From Burkholderia lata (GTDB taxonomy: Bacteria > Pseudomonadota > Gammaproteobacteria > Burkholderiales > Burkholderiaceae), in assembly GCF_902499335.1 (NCBI RefSeq), contig NZ_CABVQK010000003.1, forward strand, positions 62,001-126,000: a stretch of DNA of 64,000 bases. The letters are read 5' to 3'. A program made the position numbers and the translations under genes. How positions within the stretch are numbered: position 1 is the first letter of the stretch; each line of letters begins with the position of its first letter. Below, piece after piece: positions 34,342 to 44,103 of the stretch. The notes below the pieces were generated by a model. It was not told the origin of the DNA, made no database searches, and worked only from the letters and a program-made list of their open reading frames with translations.

Positions 34342-36285
34342 ATGAAGATCAAACCGCAATGCACAGGTACCGGCCCGCTGCGCACGCGCGTGGCACGGGG
34401 CACGATGATGGCCGCAATCCTCTGTTCTGGATGGCTGACCGTTTATGGCGCACTCGCGCAGGAAGGCGTCGAGTCGGCGGTGCTGACGAAGGGCGGCGCC
34501 AGCGCGCCGGCCGCGGTCGGCAAGGGGCCGATGCAGATGACGATCAGCATGGCGCCGGTCGCGGCCGCCGCGCCCGCCGCATCGGCGGGGCCGCTGCGCG
34601 GGCCGAACTGCGTCGGCGCGGTGCGCGAATCGACCAGCGTCAGCGTGCCGCTCGGCAAGTCGCTGCTGGTGCCGATGCCGGAGCCGGTCCGCAATCGGAC
34701 GATCGGCAATCCGGCCGTCGCGCAGGCCACGATGGTGTCGCCGCAGACGCTGTACATCCTCGGGCTCTCGGTCGGCACGACCAACATGATCGTGCAGGGC
34801 AAGAGCGGTGCATGCCGCGTGATCGACGTCGCGGTCGGCGCGGATGCCGGCGGCCTGCAGGCGTCGCTGATGCAGCTGATGCCGAACGAGCGCGACATCC
34901 ATGTGTCGACCGCCGCTGGCACGATCGTGCTGGCCGGTACCGTGTCGAGCTCGATGGCCGCCCAGCAGGCCGTGCAGATCGCCCATGCGTACGGTGACAG
35001 CGCGAGCGATCCGGCGGGCGGCGGCAAGGCGGGTGGCGGGGTGCTCAACATGCTGAACGTCACGTCGCCGCAGCAGGTGATGCTCGAGGTGAAGGTGGCC
35101 GAGGTGTCGAAGACGCTGATCAACCAGATGGGCAGCGCGCTCAACATCCAGGGCGGGTTCGGTTCGTGGAGCGGCGCGCTGGTCAGCAACTTGCTCGCGG
35201 GCGTCGCAACCGGGATCGCCTTCAGCAAGGCGAACAACAAGCCGTTCAACCTCGCGGCCGACGCGCAGAACACCGACAACCTGGTCAAGATCCTCGCGGA
35301 GCCGAATCTCGTGACGATCAGCGGCCAGGAAGCGACGTTCCTCGCCGGCGGCAAGATCTTCATCCCGATCCCGCAAAGCAGCGGCAACGGCACGTCGTCG
35401 ATCACGCTGCAGGAAGAGGAATTCGGCGTCGCGCTGAAGTTCACGCCGACCGTGCTGGGTAATGGCCGGATCAGCTTGAAGGTCGCGCCGGAGGTGTCGG
35501 AGCTGTCGCAGACGGGTGTCACGCTGAGCGCGACCAACATCGGCGGCACGTCGATCCTGCCGCTGATCACGACGCGGCGCGCATCGACGACGGTCCAGAT
35601 GGGCGACGGCGAAACGTTCGCGATCGGCGGGCTGATCAAGGACAACGGGACCGGTGCGCTGAAGGCGCTCCCGGGTGTCGGCGAAATTCCGGTGCTCGGC
35701 GCGCTGCTCCGCAGTACGTCGTTCCAGCAGGACCGCACCGAACTGATCTTCGTGATCACGCCGCACCTGGTGAAACCGCTGCAGACCGCCGACGTGCCGC
35801 TGCCGACCGACAGCTTCACGAAGCCGAACGAAGTCGACGTGTATGCGACGGGCAACATGGAAGGCCGCGGTGGCCTCCGCAAGCACGGCGCACAACCGGC
35901 GAACGGCGCGGCAGCTGCACCGCAGACTCCGGCCCAGGCGCCGGCCCCCGCACCGGCACCGGCACCGCAATCGGAAGCGCCCGCCGGCCCGGCCGCCGCG
36001 CTGCCCGCGCCGCGCGCACCGCAGGGCTCGGACGCACAGCCGCCGGTACCGGCCGAACCGCAGAAGACGCCCGCGCCGGTGGCGGCCGCCACGCCGCAGC
36101 ACGACGTGGCAAGCGCAGCAAACGCGGCCCGCGTCGCGCGTATCGAAGCCGCCGCCGCGCGCCTCGCGGCGACCGGCCCCGACACGCCGGCCCAGCCGGC
36201 GGGGCAGCCGAAGCGCCGGACTCCGGCGGCGGCCCAGGCGCAGGTCGTGCGCGTGAGCGCGGCACCTGAATCCACCGATCGTTGA
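34342..36285 (+). CDS. rcpA: RcpA/CpaC outer-membrane secretin
   Basis: A 647-residue secretin of the Tad system with signal peptide (cut near GALAQ), a pilus-assembly N-terminal domain (SVPLGKSLLVPMPEPVRNRTIGNPAVAQAT), a BON-like segment (DIHVSTAAGTIVLAGTVSSS) and the secretin channel domain (VMLEVKVAEVSKTLINQ; later GVGEIPVLGALLRSTSF and ELIFVITPHLVKP). A Pro/Ala-rich tail from about residue 530 to the end is longer than in typical CpaC proteins. It forms the pore through which the Flp pilus crosses the outer membrane. Confidence 0.95.
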   Translation: MKIKPQCTGTGPLRTRVARGTMMAAILCSGWLTVYGALAQEGVESAVLTKGGASAPAAVGKGPMQMTISMAPVAAAAPAASAGPLRGPNCVGAVRESTSVSVPLGKSLLVPMPEPVRNRTIGNPAVAQATMVSPQTLYILGLSVGTTNMIVQGKSGACRVIDVAVGADAGGLQASLMQLMPNERDIHVSTAAGTIVLAGTVSSSMAAQQAVQIAHAYGDSASDPAGGGKAGGGVLNMLNVTSPQQVMLEVKVAEVSKTLINQMGSALNIQGGFGSWSGALVSNLLAGVATGIAFSKANNKPFNLAADAQNTDNLVKILAEPNLVTISGQEATFLAGGKIFIPIPQSSGNGTSSITLQEEEFGVALKFTPTVLGNGRISLKVAPEVSELSQTGVTLSATNIGGTSILPLITTRRASTTVQMGDGETFAIGGLIKDNGTGALKALPGVGEIPVLGALLRSTSFQQDRTELIFVITPHLVKPLQTADVPLPTDSFTKPNEVDVYATGNMEGRGGLRKHGAQPANGAAAAPQTPAQAPAPAPAPAPQSEAPAGPAAALPAPRAPQGSDAQPPVPAEPQKTPAPVAAATPQHDVASAANAARVARIEAAAARLAATGPDTPAQPAGQPKRRTPAAAQAQVVRVSAAPESTDR

Positions 36286-36305
36286 AGCTATCCAAGGGGA
36301 AGCTC

Positions 36306-36608
36306 ATGAACTCCGCCTACCTCGTAATCGTGCGCCGCGTGGCGCTTGCCGCACCGCTCGCGTTCGCGCTTGCCGGCTGCATGTCGTCGACCCCGGTGTG
36401 GGACACCCGCTTCGGCGATTCGGTCCGCGCCGTGACCCAGGCCCAGATCATCGACCCGCATGCCGCCGAACACGCGGCCTCGGCGTCGGCGCCGGGCGTC
36501 GACGGCGGTGCCGCCGCGGCCGCACTCGACAACTACGACAAGTCGTTCAAGCAAACCGTGCCGCCCGCCAATGCATTCGTGATCGGCATCGGCAAGGCCA
36601 CCCAGTAA
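36306..36608 (+). CDS. small Tad-locus lipoprotein
   Basis: A 100-residue lipoprotein with lipobox LAGC (Cys25). The ATG at 36306 follows AAGGGG. It sits between rcpA and the TadG gene where other Tad loci carry RcpB or TadD, but it is much shorter than either and has no TPR motif. It may be a pilotin-like partner of the secretin. Confidence 0.85.
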   Translation: MNSAYLVIVRRVALAAPLAFALAGCMSSTPVWDTRFGDSVRAVTQAQIIDPHAAEHAASASAPGVDGGAAAAALDNYDKSFKQTVPPANAFVIGIGKATQ

Positions 36609-36633
36609 CGACGGCACGCTCAGGGAGAACGCC

Positions 36634-37905
36634 ATGAACAGCGCAGCTCGCCATCCGAAAGTCATGCGTCGCAGCCTGCATCGCCAGCGCGGTGCCGTCG
36701 CGATCATCGTCGGTCTCGCATTGGCGGTGATGATCGGGTTCGTCGGACTCGCGCTGGATCTCGGCAAGCTGTACGTCACGCGCAGCGAACTGCAGAACAG
36801 CGCCGATGCCTGCGCGCTGTCGGCTGCGCGTGACCTGACTTCGGCCATCAGCCTGTCGGTGGCCGAAGCGGACGGTATCGCCGCCGGCCACCTGAACTTC
36901 GTGTTTTTCCAGAACAAGTCGGTGCAGATGTCGACGAACGCGAACGTCACGTTCAGCGACTCGTTGACCAACCCGTTCCTGGCGAAGAACTCGGTCACGA
37001 CGCCGGCGAACATCAAGTACGTGCAGTGCACCGCGACGCTGAGCAACATCGCGCACTGGTTCATCGAGGTGCTGAACGTGCTGCCGGGCACGAAGCTCGC
37101 GAACGCGGCGGAAGTGTCGGCCAACGCGATTGCCACCGTCGGCGGCGGGCAGACGACTTGCGCGATCCCGGTGTTCGTATGCCGTACGACGGGCTCGCCG
37201 TCGTATAACGTCGGCGACTGGATCACGTCGCCGTCCGGGTCGTCATCGACCTACGGGCCGGGCAACTTCGGCTGGGCGGCACTCGACGGTTCGACGAACG
37301 AAACCACGCTGGCCGGCGAGCTGTCGGGCAACACCTGCAACATCACGAGCCCGCCGGACCTCAGCACCACGGGCCTGAAGTCGGCGTCGCTGCGCGCCTG
37401 GAATACGCGCTTCGGTATCTATACGAACGGCGCGAACGGCTCGAGCGGCCAGCCCGACTTCACCGGCTACGCGTATGTCGGGCCGAACTACGGGCCGCCG
37501 GGAACGGCGGGCATCAAGGGCGATGCCTACACGCAGTTCGTCACCGATCGCACGACCTTCAAGGCCTACCAGGGCGATGGCGCGCCGCCTTCGGGCAGCG
37601 GGATCTCGACCAACGGCACGGTGACGGCGAGCAACTACCAGACCTACGGCGGCGACCGCCGCGTCGCGCTCGCGCCGGAGGGCGACTGCTCGACGCTGAA
37701 GGGCAACAGCGGCAAGGTGCATGTCACGCAATGGGATTGCGTGCTGATGCTCGATCCGCTTCCGTTCAGCGCAGGCAGCGGCGCGGTCCTCGCGCACCTC
37801 GAATACCTCGGCTCGTCGGTCTCCGGCAACAACCCGTGCGCGACGCACGGCTTGCCCGGCAGCGGCAGCGCGTCCGGGACCCAGGTCCCGATGCTCGTTC
37901 AATAG
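36634..37905 (+). CDS. tadG: TadG-like pilus assembly protein
   Basis: A 423-residue protein whose N terminus has the TadG-type hydrophobic segment (RGAVAIIVGLALAVMIGFVGLALDLGKLYV) followed by the ELQNSADACALSAAR pattern of the TadG N-terminal domain. The remainder is Ser/Gly/Thr-rich with paired cysteines and is probably periplasmic. It precedes two TadE-type genes in the same operon. No von Willebrand domain is evident. Confidence 0.88.
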   Translation: MNSAARHPKVMRRSLHRQRGAVAIIVGLALAVMIGFVGLALDLGKLYVTRSELQNSADACALSAARDLTSAISLSVAEADGIAAGHLNFVFFQNKSVQMSTNANVTFSDSLTNPFLAKNSVTTPANIKYVQCTATLSNIAHWFIEVLNVLPGTKLANAAEVSANAIATVGGGQTTCAIPVFVCRTTGSPSYNVGDWITSPSGSSSTYGPGNFGWAALDGSTNETTLAGELSGNTCNITSPPDLSTTGLKSASLRAWNTRFGIYTNGANGSSGQPDFTGYAYVGPNYGPPGTAGIKGDAYTQFVTDRTTFKAYQGDGAPPSGSGISTNGTVTASNYQTYGGDRRVALAPEGDCSTLKGNSGKVHVTQWDCVLMLDPLPFSAGSGAVLAHLEYLGSSVSGNNPCATHGLPGSGSASGTQVPMLVQ

Positions 37906-37918
37906 CGGAGAAAGGATC

Positions 37919-38452
37919 ATGAAAAAGCCCCCGTTTCGCCGTTCGCGCACCCGTGGCGCCGTCGCCGTCGAGTTCGCGCTCGTGCTGATGCCGATGATCA
38001 TGCTCGCAACCGGTGTGGCGGAGTTCGGCCGCGCGATCTACCAGTTCGAGACGCTGACCAAGGCGACGCGCGATGCGGCGCGCTACCTGTCGGTCTGGTT
38101 GCCGACCGACGCCGCGTATCCGGCCTCGCAGGCGCAGTGCCTCGTCGTCTACGGCAGCACGACGTGCGGCGCCGCCGGCACCGAGCTGGTGCCGGGGCTC
38201 ACGACGTCGATGGTGACGATCTGCGACGCGCAGCGCACGACCGGCTGCGGCGACGCGTCCGACCCGTCGCAGTTCGCGAGCCTGCCGACCTACGACTCGA
38301 ACAACAACGCGGCGAGCGGCACGGCGACGGGCGCGATCAACGTCGTCGAGGTGAAGATCAAGGGCTACAAGTACCAGCCGATCCCCGCGTTCCCGGGGCT
38401 GCCGTCGATCACCTTCAACAACATCGTCACCGTGATGAGGCAAGTGTCATGA
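37919..38452 (+). CDS. tadE: TadE-like pseudopilin
   Basis: A 177-residue pseudopilin. Basic leader, then RGAVAVEFALVLMPMIMLATGVAEFGRAIYQ, where the G-A-x-x-V-E-F-A pattern with Glu+5-like acidic residue marks TadE/TadF proteins processed by TadV. Two cysteine-containing stretches (CGAAG, TGCGD) follow. It overlaps the next pseudopilin gene by four bases. Confidence 0.92.
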   Translation: MKKPPFRRSRTRGAVAVEFALVLMPMIMLATGVAEFGRAIYQFETLTKATRDAARYLSVWLPTDAAYPASQAQCLVVYGSTTCGAAGTELVPGLTTSMVTICDAQRTTGCGDASDPSQFASLPTYDSNNNAASGTATGAINVVEVKIKGYKYQPIPAFPGLPSITFNNIVTVMRQVS

Positions 38453-38892
38453 GCGCGCGCCACGTCCCCCTGTCACGCCGGCGCACGCAGCGCGGCGCCG
38501 CGATCGTCGAGTTCGCGCTGATCGCGTCGGTCCTGATCATGCTGCTGATCGGCATCTTCGAGTTCGGCCGCGTGCTGTTCTATTGGAGCACCGCCAGCGA
38601 GGCCGTGCGGCTGGGCGCACGCACGGCGGTGGTCTGCGACGTCAATGCGGCCGGCGTCGTGAAGCGGGTGCGATCGCTGCTGCCGCTGCTGTCGAACGCG
38701 AACGTATCGGTGAACTACTCGCCCGCAAGCTGTGACGTGAATTCGTGCGCGTTCGTGACGGTCAGCGTCACGAACGTCACGGTCAAGACGATGATCCCGT
38801 TCGTGAACGTCTCGGTGACGATGCCGCCGTTCACGACGACGCTGCCGCGCGAAAGCCTGACGTCGTCGACCGGCGGCGCCAACTGCAATTGA
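38449..38892 (+). CDS. tadF: TadE/TadF-like pseudopilin
   Basis: A 147-residue pseudopilin with RGAAIVEFALIASVLIMLLIGIFEFGRVLFYW near the N terminus, again the TadE-type core. The start codon overlaps the previous stop (ATGA), showing coupling. By order and partnership it probably fills the TadF role, although its domain looks TadE-like. TadE and TadF work together in pilus assembly. Confidence 0.88.
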   Translation: MSARHVPLSRRRTQRGAAIVEFALIASVLIMLLIGIFEFGRVLFYWSTASEAVRLGARTAVVCDVNAAGVVKRVRSLLPLLSNANVSVNYSPASCDVNSCAFVTVSVTNVTVKTMIPFVNVSVTMPPFTTTLPRESLTSSTGGANCN

Positions 38893-38914
38893 TCGAACAG
38901 ACGAGGTACACGAA

Positions 38915-40123
38915 ATGATCAACATCCTCGTAGCTTCCGACGACACCGCGCGGCTCACGCAGATCGCGCGCCTCGTTGCCGACTGCGGACGCTATCGCGC
39001 GACGCGCGCAACCGGCCGGCCGTCGCAGATCGAGCACCGCAGCGACGGGCTCGACGCATTCGACATCCTGCTGGTCGACGGTACGTCGCTCGAACCGTCC
39101 GAACTGTCGGCGATCGAGCGCATCTGCCGCGCGCACGCTGGCCTGACCTGCATTCTCGTGACCGCGGATACATCGCCGCACATGCTGCTCGACGCGATGC
39201 GCGCAGGCGCGCGCGACGTGCTGCAATGGCCGCTCGATCCGCAGGCGCTCGGCAACGCGCTCGAACGGGCGGCCGCGCAAAGCACGCGGCGCGACACCGA
39301 CGATACGCGGATCGTGTCGTTCATGTCGTGCAAGGGCGGGGCCGGCACGAGCTTCGCGGCCAGCAACATCGCGTTCGAGATCGCCGAAGGCTTCAAGCGC
39401 CGCGTGCTGCTGATCGACCTGAACCAGCAGTTCGCCGACGCGGCGTTCCTCGTCAGCGACGAAACCCCGCCGTCGACACTGCCGCAGCTTTGCGCGCAGA
39501 TCGAGCGGCTCGACAGCGCGTTTCTCGACGCGAGCGTCGCGCACGTGACGGAGAACTTTCACGTGCTCGCGGGCGCGGGCGACCCGGTCAAGGCGGCCGA
39601 GATGCGCGAGGACGCGCTCGAATGGATCCTGGGCGTCGCCGCGCCGCGCTACGACTTCGTGATCTTCGACATCGGCGTCTGCATCAATCCGCTGTCGATG
39701 GTCGCGCTGGATCGCAGCGACCAGATCCAGCTCGTGATGCAGCCCGCGATGCCGCACGTGCGCGCCGGCCGCCGGCTGCTGGAGATCCTCGTGTCGCTCG
39801 GCTACTCGACCGACCAGATGCGGCTGATCGTGAACCGCGCGACGCGCGCGAGCGACCGCACCCGCACCGCGCTCGAGGAAGTGCTCGGCCTGCACGCGGC
39901 CTGCACGATTCCCGACGATGCCGACACCGTGCTCGAAGCGATCAACCAGGGCCATCCGGTGTCGCGGCTCGCCCGAGGTACCGCGGTCGTGCGTGCGTTG
40001 CAGGGGTGCGCGAAACAACTCGTCGAAGGCGAAGTGCGTGCGGGGCACAGCGCGGCGAGCAGCGAACCGCTGATGTCCAGGCTTTTCGGCCGCAAGGCCA
40101 CGCCGAAGCTCAAGTCCATGTAA
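38915..40123 (+). CDS. tadZ: TadZ/CpaE localisation ATPase
   Basis: A 402-residue protein with an N-terminal receiver-like domain (INILVASDDTARLTQIARLV...ILLVDGTS) and a C-terminal ParA/MinD-type ATPase with the deviant Walker A SCKGGAGTSFAASNIAFEIA and the FVIFDIG switch. TadZ places the Tad machine, usually at a cell pole. Length and domain order are normal. Confidence 0.93.
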   Translation: MINILVASDDTARLTQIARLVADCGRYRATRATGRPSQIEHRSDGLDAFDILLVDGTSLEPSELSAIERICRAHAGLTCILVTADTSPHMLLDAMRAGARDVLQWPLDPQALGNALERAAAQSTRRDTDDTRIVSFMSCKGGAGTSFAASNIAFEIAEGFKRRVLLIDLNQQFADAAFLVSDETPPSTLPQLCAQIERLDSAFLDASVAHVTENFHVLAGAGDPVKAAEMREDALEWILGVAAPRYDFVIFDIGVCINPLSMVALDRSDQIQLVMQPAMPHVRAGRRLLEILVSLGYSTDQMRLIVNRATRASDRTRTALEEVLGLHAACTIPDDADTVLEAINQGHPVSRLARGTAVVRALQGCAKQLVEGEVRAGHSAASSEPLMSRLFGRKATPKLKSM

Positions 40124-40141
40124 CTCATTCGGGGAACCATC

Positions 40142-41509
40142 ATGTCATTGCGCGAACAGATGTCCTTGCACCGGGCCCAGCCGCTGGCGGTGGGCAGCGA
40201 GCCGGCCGGTCCGGCACATTCGTCGGTGCGCGACGCATACCAGAAGCTGCGCCGCGAAATCCACCTGGCCGTGCTCGAACGCGTCGAGCTCGAGCGCCTG
40301 TCGCGGATGCCGCAGGAATCGGTCCGCATGGAGATTGGCCTGCTGATCACGCGCATCCTCGACGAGGAGCGGCTGCCCGCGAACGACATCGAGCGGCGGC
40401 AGCTCGCGATCGACGTGTACGACGAGATGTTCGGTTTCGGCCCGCTCGAAGCGCTGCTGCGTGACCCGAGCATCTCCGACATCCTCGTGAACACGTACCG
40501 GCAGGTCTATGTCGAGCGCTTCGGTCAGCTCGAACTGACCGACGTGACGTTCTACGACGACGCACACCTGATGAAGGTGATCGAGAAGATCGTGTCGCGC
40601 GTCGGGCGCCGCATCGACGAATCGAGCCCGATGGTCGATGCACGGCTGCCGGACGGCTCGCGCGTGAACGCGATCATCCCGCCGTCCGCGATCGACGGGC
40701 CGCTGATGTCGATCCGGCGTTTCGCGGTCAATCCGCTGAAGATGGACGACCTCGTGCGCTACCACAGCCTGACGCCGCCGATGGCCGAGCTGCTCGACGC
40801 GCTGTCGCGCGCGAAGATCAACGTGCTGGTGTCGGGCGGTACCGGCAGCGGCAAGACGACGCTGCTCAACATCCTGTCCGGCTACATTCCGCGCAACGAA
40901 CGGATCGTGACGATCGAGGATGCGGCCGAGCTGCAACTGCAGCAGCCGCACGTGCTGCGGCTCGAAACGCGCCCGCCGAACATCGAGGGCAAGGGCGAGA
41001 TCACGCAGCGCACGCTGGTGCGCAACGCGCTGCGGATGCGCCCGGACCGGATCATCCTCGGCGAAGTGCGCGGTGCGGAAGCGCTCGACATGCTCAACGC
41101 GATGAACACCGGCCACGAAGGCTCGCTCGCGACGATCCACGCGAACACGCCGCGCGACGCGCTGACTCGGCTCGAGAACATGATCAGCATCTCCGGCCTG
41201 ACGCTGCCGCCGAAGACGATGCGCCAGCAGATCGCGTCGACGATCTCGGTGGTCGTGCAGGCGGCACGGCTCACCGACGGCAAGCGCAAGATCGTCAGCA
41301 TCCAGGAACTGACCGGGATGGAAGGCGACATCATCAACATGCAGGAGATTTTCACGTTCAAACGCATGGGCATGGACCGCGACGGCGCGGTACGCGGCCA
41401 CTTCTGCGCGACCGGCGTGCGGCCGAAGTTCGTCGAGCGGCTGCAGGCGTTCGGCATCAACCTGCCGGATTCGCTGTACGACCCGTCTCAGCGGTACGAG
41501 ACGAACTGA
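40142..41509 (+). CDS. tadA: TadA/CpaF secretion ATPase
   Basis: A 455-residue type II/IV secretion ATPase that powers Flp pilus assembly and possibly retraction. The Walker A is [16 protein letters not shown], with the Asp box near [12 protein letters not shown] and the His box [12 protein letters not shown]. An [21 protein letters not shown] segment carries the Walker B. It is followed by tadB and tadC. Confidence 0.96.
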   Translation: MSLREQMSLHRAQPLAVGSEPAGPAHSSVRDAYQKLRREIHLAVLERVELERLSRMPQESVRMEIGLLITRILDEERLPANDIERRQLAIDVYDEMFGFGPLEALLRDPSISDILVNTYRQVYVERFGQLELTDVTFYDDAHLMKVIEKIVSRVGRRIDESSPMVDARLPDGSRVNAIIPPSAIDGPLMSIRRFAVNPLKMDDLVRYHSLTPPMAELLDALSRAKINVLVSGGTGSGKTTLLNILSGYIPRNERIVTIEDAAELQLQQPHVLRLETRPPNIEGKGEITQRTLVRNALRMRPDRIILGEVRGAEALDMLNAMNTGHEGSLATIHANTPRDALTRLENMISISGLTLPPKTMRQQIASTISVVVQAARLTDGKRKIVSIQELTGMEGDIINMQEIFTFKRMGMDRDGAVRGHFCATGVRPKFVERLQAFGINLPDSLYDPSQRYETN

Positions 41510-41542
41510 CGACAGGGCGCCGTTCGCTATCGGGGAGGCTTC

Positions 41543-42520
41543 ATGAACACGATCTTTTACGGTTTTGTGATTCTCACCTTCGTCGCGGTGGTACTCGCGA
41601 TCGAAGGGGGCTATCAATGGTGGAACGCGCGGCACGGCTCTGCCGCGCGCCGGATCGAATCGCGCATCCGCTCGATGTCGGCCGGCGGCAACGTCCAGCA
41701 GGAGCGGCTGTCGATCCTGAAGAAGCGGATGCTCGACGAATCGAAGCCGTTCGACCGGTTGCTGCTGCGCATGCCGCGCGTGCATCGCCTCGATCTCGTG
41801 ATCCAGCAGTCGGGCCTCGACTGGACGCTGCCGAAGCTGATCGTGCTCAGCGCGGTGTTCGCAGCGTTCGCCTGGCTTGCGCTGAGCTTCGCGACGTTGC
41901 CGCAGCTCGCTGCGCTGCCGGTCGCGCTGTTCGCCGGATGGCTGCCGATGATGTACGTGATGCGCTGCCGCGCGAAGCGGATGCGCAAGCTCGAGCGGCA
42001 GTTGCCGGACATCTGCGACATGATCTCGCGCGCGCTGCGTTCCGGCCATTCGTTCACCAGCACGCTCGGGATGGTCGGCGACGAGTTTCCCGATCCGATG
42101 GGTGGCGAGTTCCGTGTCACGTTCGACGAGGTGAACTACGGCGTGTCGCTGCACGATGCGCTGATGAACCTCGCGACGCGCGTGCCGGTGCAGGACCTGC
42201 GCTACTTCGTGATCGCGGTGCTGATCCAGCGCGAGACGGGCGGCAACCTGGCCGAGCTGCTCGACTGTATCTCCGCGCTGATCCGCGAGCGCTTCAAGCT
42301 GTTCGACAAGGTGCGCGTGCTGTCGGCCGAAGGACGTCTGTCGGCTTGGATTCTCGGGCTGCTGCCGTTCGGCACCGCCGCGGTGATGGCGCTGCTGAAC
42401 CGCGAATTCCTGTCGGTGCTCTGGGAAGATCCGGCGGGGATCAGGATGGTCGGCGGGATGCTGGTGTCGATGCTGTTCGGCCTGTTCTGGATCCGCCGCA
42501 TCGTCCGCATTCGCGTCTGA
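41543..42520 (+). CDS. tadB: TadB inner-membrane platform protein
   Basis: A 325-residue inner-membrane protein with an N-terminal helix, a T2SSF domain (LERQLPDICDMISRALRSGHSF...FPDPMGGEFRVTFDEVNYGVSL) and a C-terminal helix pair (LGLLPFGTAAVMALL, MLVSMLFGLFWIRRI). It pairs with TadC as the platform for the ATPase TadA. Confidence 0.94.
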   Translation: MNTIFYGFVILTFVAVVLAIEGGYQWWNARHGSAARRIESRIRSMSAGGNVQQERLSILKKRMLDESKPFDRLLLRMPRVHRLDLVIQQSGLDWTLPKLIVLSAVFAAFAWLALSFATLPQLAALPVALFAGWLPMMYVMRCRAKRMRKLERQLPDICDMISRALRSGHSFTSTLGMVGDEFPDPMGGEFRVTFDEVNYGVSLHDALMNLATRVPVQDLRYFVIAVLIQRETGGNLAELLDCISALIRERFKLFDKVRVLSAEGRLSAWILGLLPFGTAAVMALLNREFLSVLWEDPAGIRMVGGMLVSMLFGLFWIRRIVRIRV

Positions 42521-42556
42521 CGTGCGAGTCATATAACCAACCATTGCGAGGCTGTC

Positions 42557-43537
42557 ATGCAAAATCTGAGCGTGGTCCAGGCCGTGATGCTGGGCGGCTT
42601 GTTCATCTTCGTGGCCGGCGGCGTGCTCGTCGCGATGCTGCTGTTCGCGCCGCGCAGCATCCAGCGCCGGCTCCAGCAGGCCGGCGCGGCCGGGGCGGGC
42701 GCGACCGGCGCGGCGGGCACCGGCGACGGCGACGACATGGCGTCGCGCTGGGTCGCGAAGCTGGTCGAGCTGTCCACCCCGATCTCGAAGCTGTCGGTGC
42801 CGAAGGAGGGCTGGGAGAATTCACCGCTGCGCATCCGGCTCATGAATGCCGGCTGGCGCAACCAGAGCGCGGCCGCACTGTACTTCACCGCGAAGACGGC
42901 GCTCGCGCTCGGGCTGCCGTGCGCCGCGCTGGTGGTGCTGATCACGACGTCGCTTGGCGACGAGCGCGCGATCCTGTCGGTGATCCTCGTCGCGCTCGCC
43001 GGGATCGGCTACTACATCCCGAACATCGTGCTGTCGCAGCGGGTCAAGGTGCGCCAGCAGAAGATCTTCGAGGATTTCCCGGATGCGCTCGACCTGTTGA
43101 CGGTGTGCGTCGAAGCGGGTCTCGGGCTCGATGCGGCGCTGATGAAGGTGAGCGAGGAGCTGCGGTTCAGCAGCGAGGTGGTCGCGAGCGAACTCGACCT
43201 GCTGCTGCTCGAGATGCGCTCCGGCTTCACGAAGGAGACGGCGCTGCGCAATCTCGCGCTGCGTACCGGCGTGGAGGACATCGAGTCGTTCTGCGCGATG
43301 CTGATCCAGGCCGACCGGTTCGGCACGAGCATCAGCGAATCGCTGCGCGTGCTGTCCGACATGCTGCGCACGCGGCGGCGGATGCGCGCGGAAGAGCGGG
43401 CCGCGAAGATCGCGCTGAAGCTGCTGTTCCCGCTGATCTTCTGCATCTTCCCCGCGCTGATGCTGGTGCTGCTCGGGCCGGCCATGATCCACGTCTATCG
43501 CGTGCTGCTGCCGACGTTTGTTGGCATCGGGCAGTGA
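42557..43537 (+). CDS. tadC: TadC inner-membrane platform protein
   Basis: A 326-residue relative of TadB, with a leading helix (VMLGGLFIFVAGGVLVAMLLFAPR), a T2SSF domain (DFPDALDLLTVCVEAGLGLDAAL...FTKETALRNLALRTGVEDIESF) and the typical KLLFPLIFCIFPALMLVLLGPA helix at the end. It is the last gene of the Tad operon and is followed by a hairpin. Confidence 0.94.
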   Translation: MQNLSVVQAVMLGGLFIFVAGGVLVAMLLFAPRSIQRRLQQAGAAGAGATGAAGTGDGDDMASRWVAKLVELSTPISKLSVPKEGWENSPLRIRLMNAGWRNQSAAALYFTAKTALALGLPCAALVVLITTSLGDERAILSVILVALAGIGYYIPNIVLSQRVKVRQQKIFEDFPDALDLLTVCVEAGLGLDAALMKVSEELRFSSEVVASELDLLLLEMRSGFTKETALRNLALRTGVEDIESFCAMLIQADRFGTSISESLRVLSDMLRTRRRMRAEERAAKIALKLLFPLIFCIFPALMLVLLGPAMIHVYRVLLPTFVGIGQ

Positions 43538-43544
43538 GCAACGG

Positions 43545-43564
43545 ACCGGCGTTGCGCCGGTTTC
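43545..43564 (+). terminator. probable terminator of the Tad operon
   Basis: ACCGGCG-TTG-CGCCGGT, a perfect seven-pair hairpin with a three-base loop followed by TTC, eight bases after the tadC stop. Two more dyads lie further on (for example ATGCCGGC/GCCGGCAT at 43761-43783). Confidence 0.6.
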
Positions 43565-43865
43565 GTCGATAAAGGTTTTGCGTGCCGGACGGCTCCCCCC
43601 CGCCGGCCGGCACGGCAACAGGCTTCATGGAGGCTCCCTCCCCAGGCGGCGCCGCGAGACAGGTTGACCATAGCGGCGTCAAGGCATCCTGGACCCATGG
43701 TCGGCCATGGAACTAGCCGTAGTCCACCGCCATACCGGCTGCCCCCTGCTGCTAACCTGAATGCCGGCGAAGTTTGCCGGCATCACGTTGTGCGCGACGA
43801 CGCGTCGCGCGTGGATCGCGACCGGCGTTCCTGCCGCTTCGCGAAATCCGGCGCCGTACCCGCTG

Positions 43866-44030
43866 ATGACACTCGCCGGAATTGCGCCGGTTATCGCGAT
43901 GACCTGCCTGACCGTGTAGCCGATCTACCTGTGGAGCCGGCACAAGGTGTCGCGCGATCTGAACGAGCTCATCGCGATCGCGAACGCCGGCCAGCTGCTG
44001 CGGATCGACGCGGGCATTCGCGGCCCGTGA
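43866..44030 (+). pseudogene. small membrane protein gene interrupted by an amber codon
   Basis: From ATG 43866 the frame reads MTLAGIAPVIAMTCLTV, then TAG at 43917-43919, then PIYLWSRHKVSRDLNELI and on to a TGA at 44028. Before the stop is most of a hydrophobic segment, and after it comes the natural continuation of a single-pass membrane protein with a basic-acidic tail. Coding character persists across the stop. One base change would restore a 54-residue protein. It is either a recent nonsense mutation or a sequencing error. Confidence 0.5.
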
Positions 44031-44103
44031 GCGGAGGAGGGCCGATCGGCGTGCCGGGCCGCGCGTTGTCTCCGTCCTTTCTCGTGATTCCGTCACCGGC
44101 CCC

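Noticed and set aside
40145-42562. An 805-codon minus-strand frame opposite tadA and tadB
   Set aside because: Same antisense artefact; the plus strand carries unmistakable TadA and TadB motifs.
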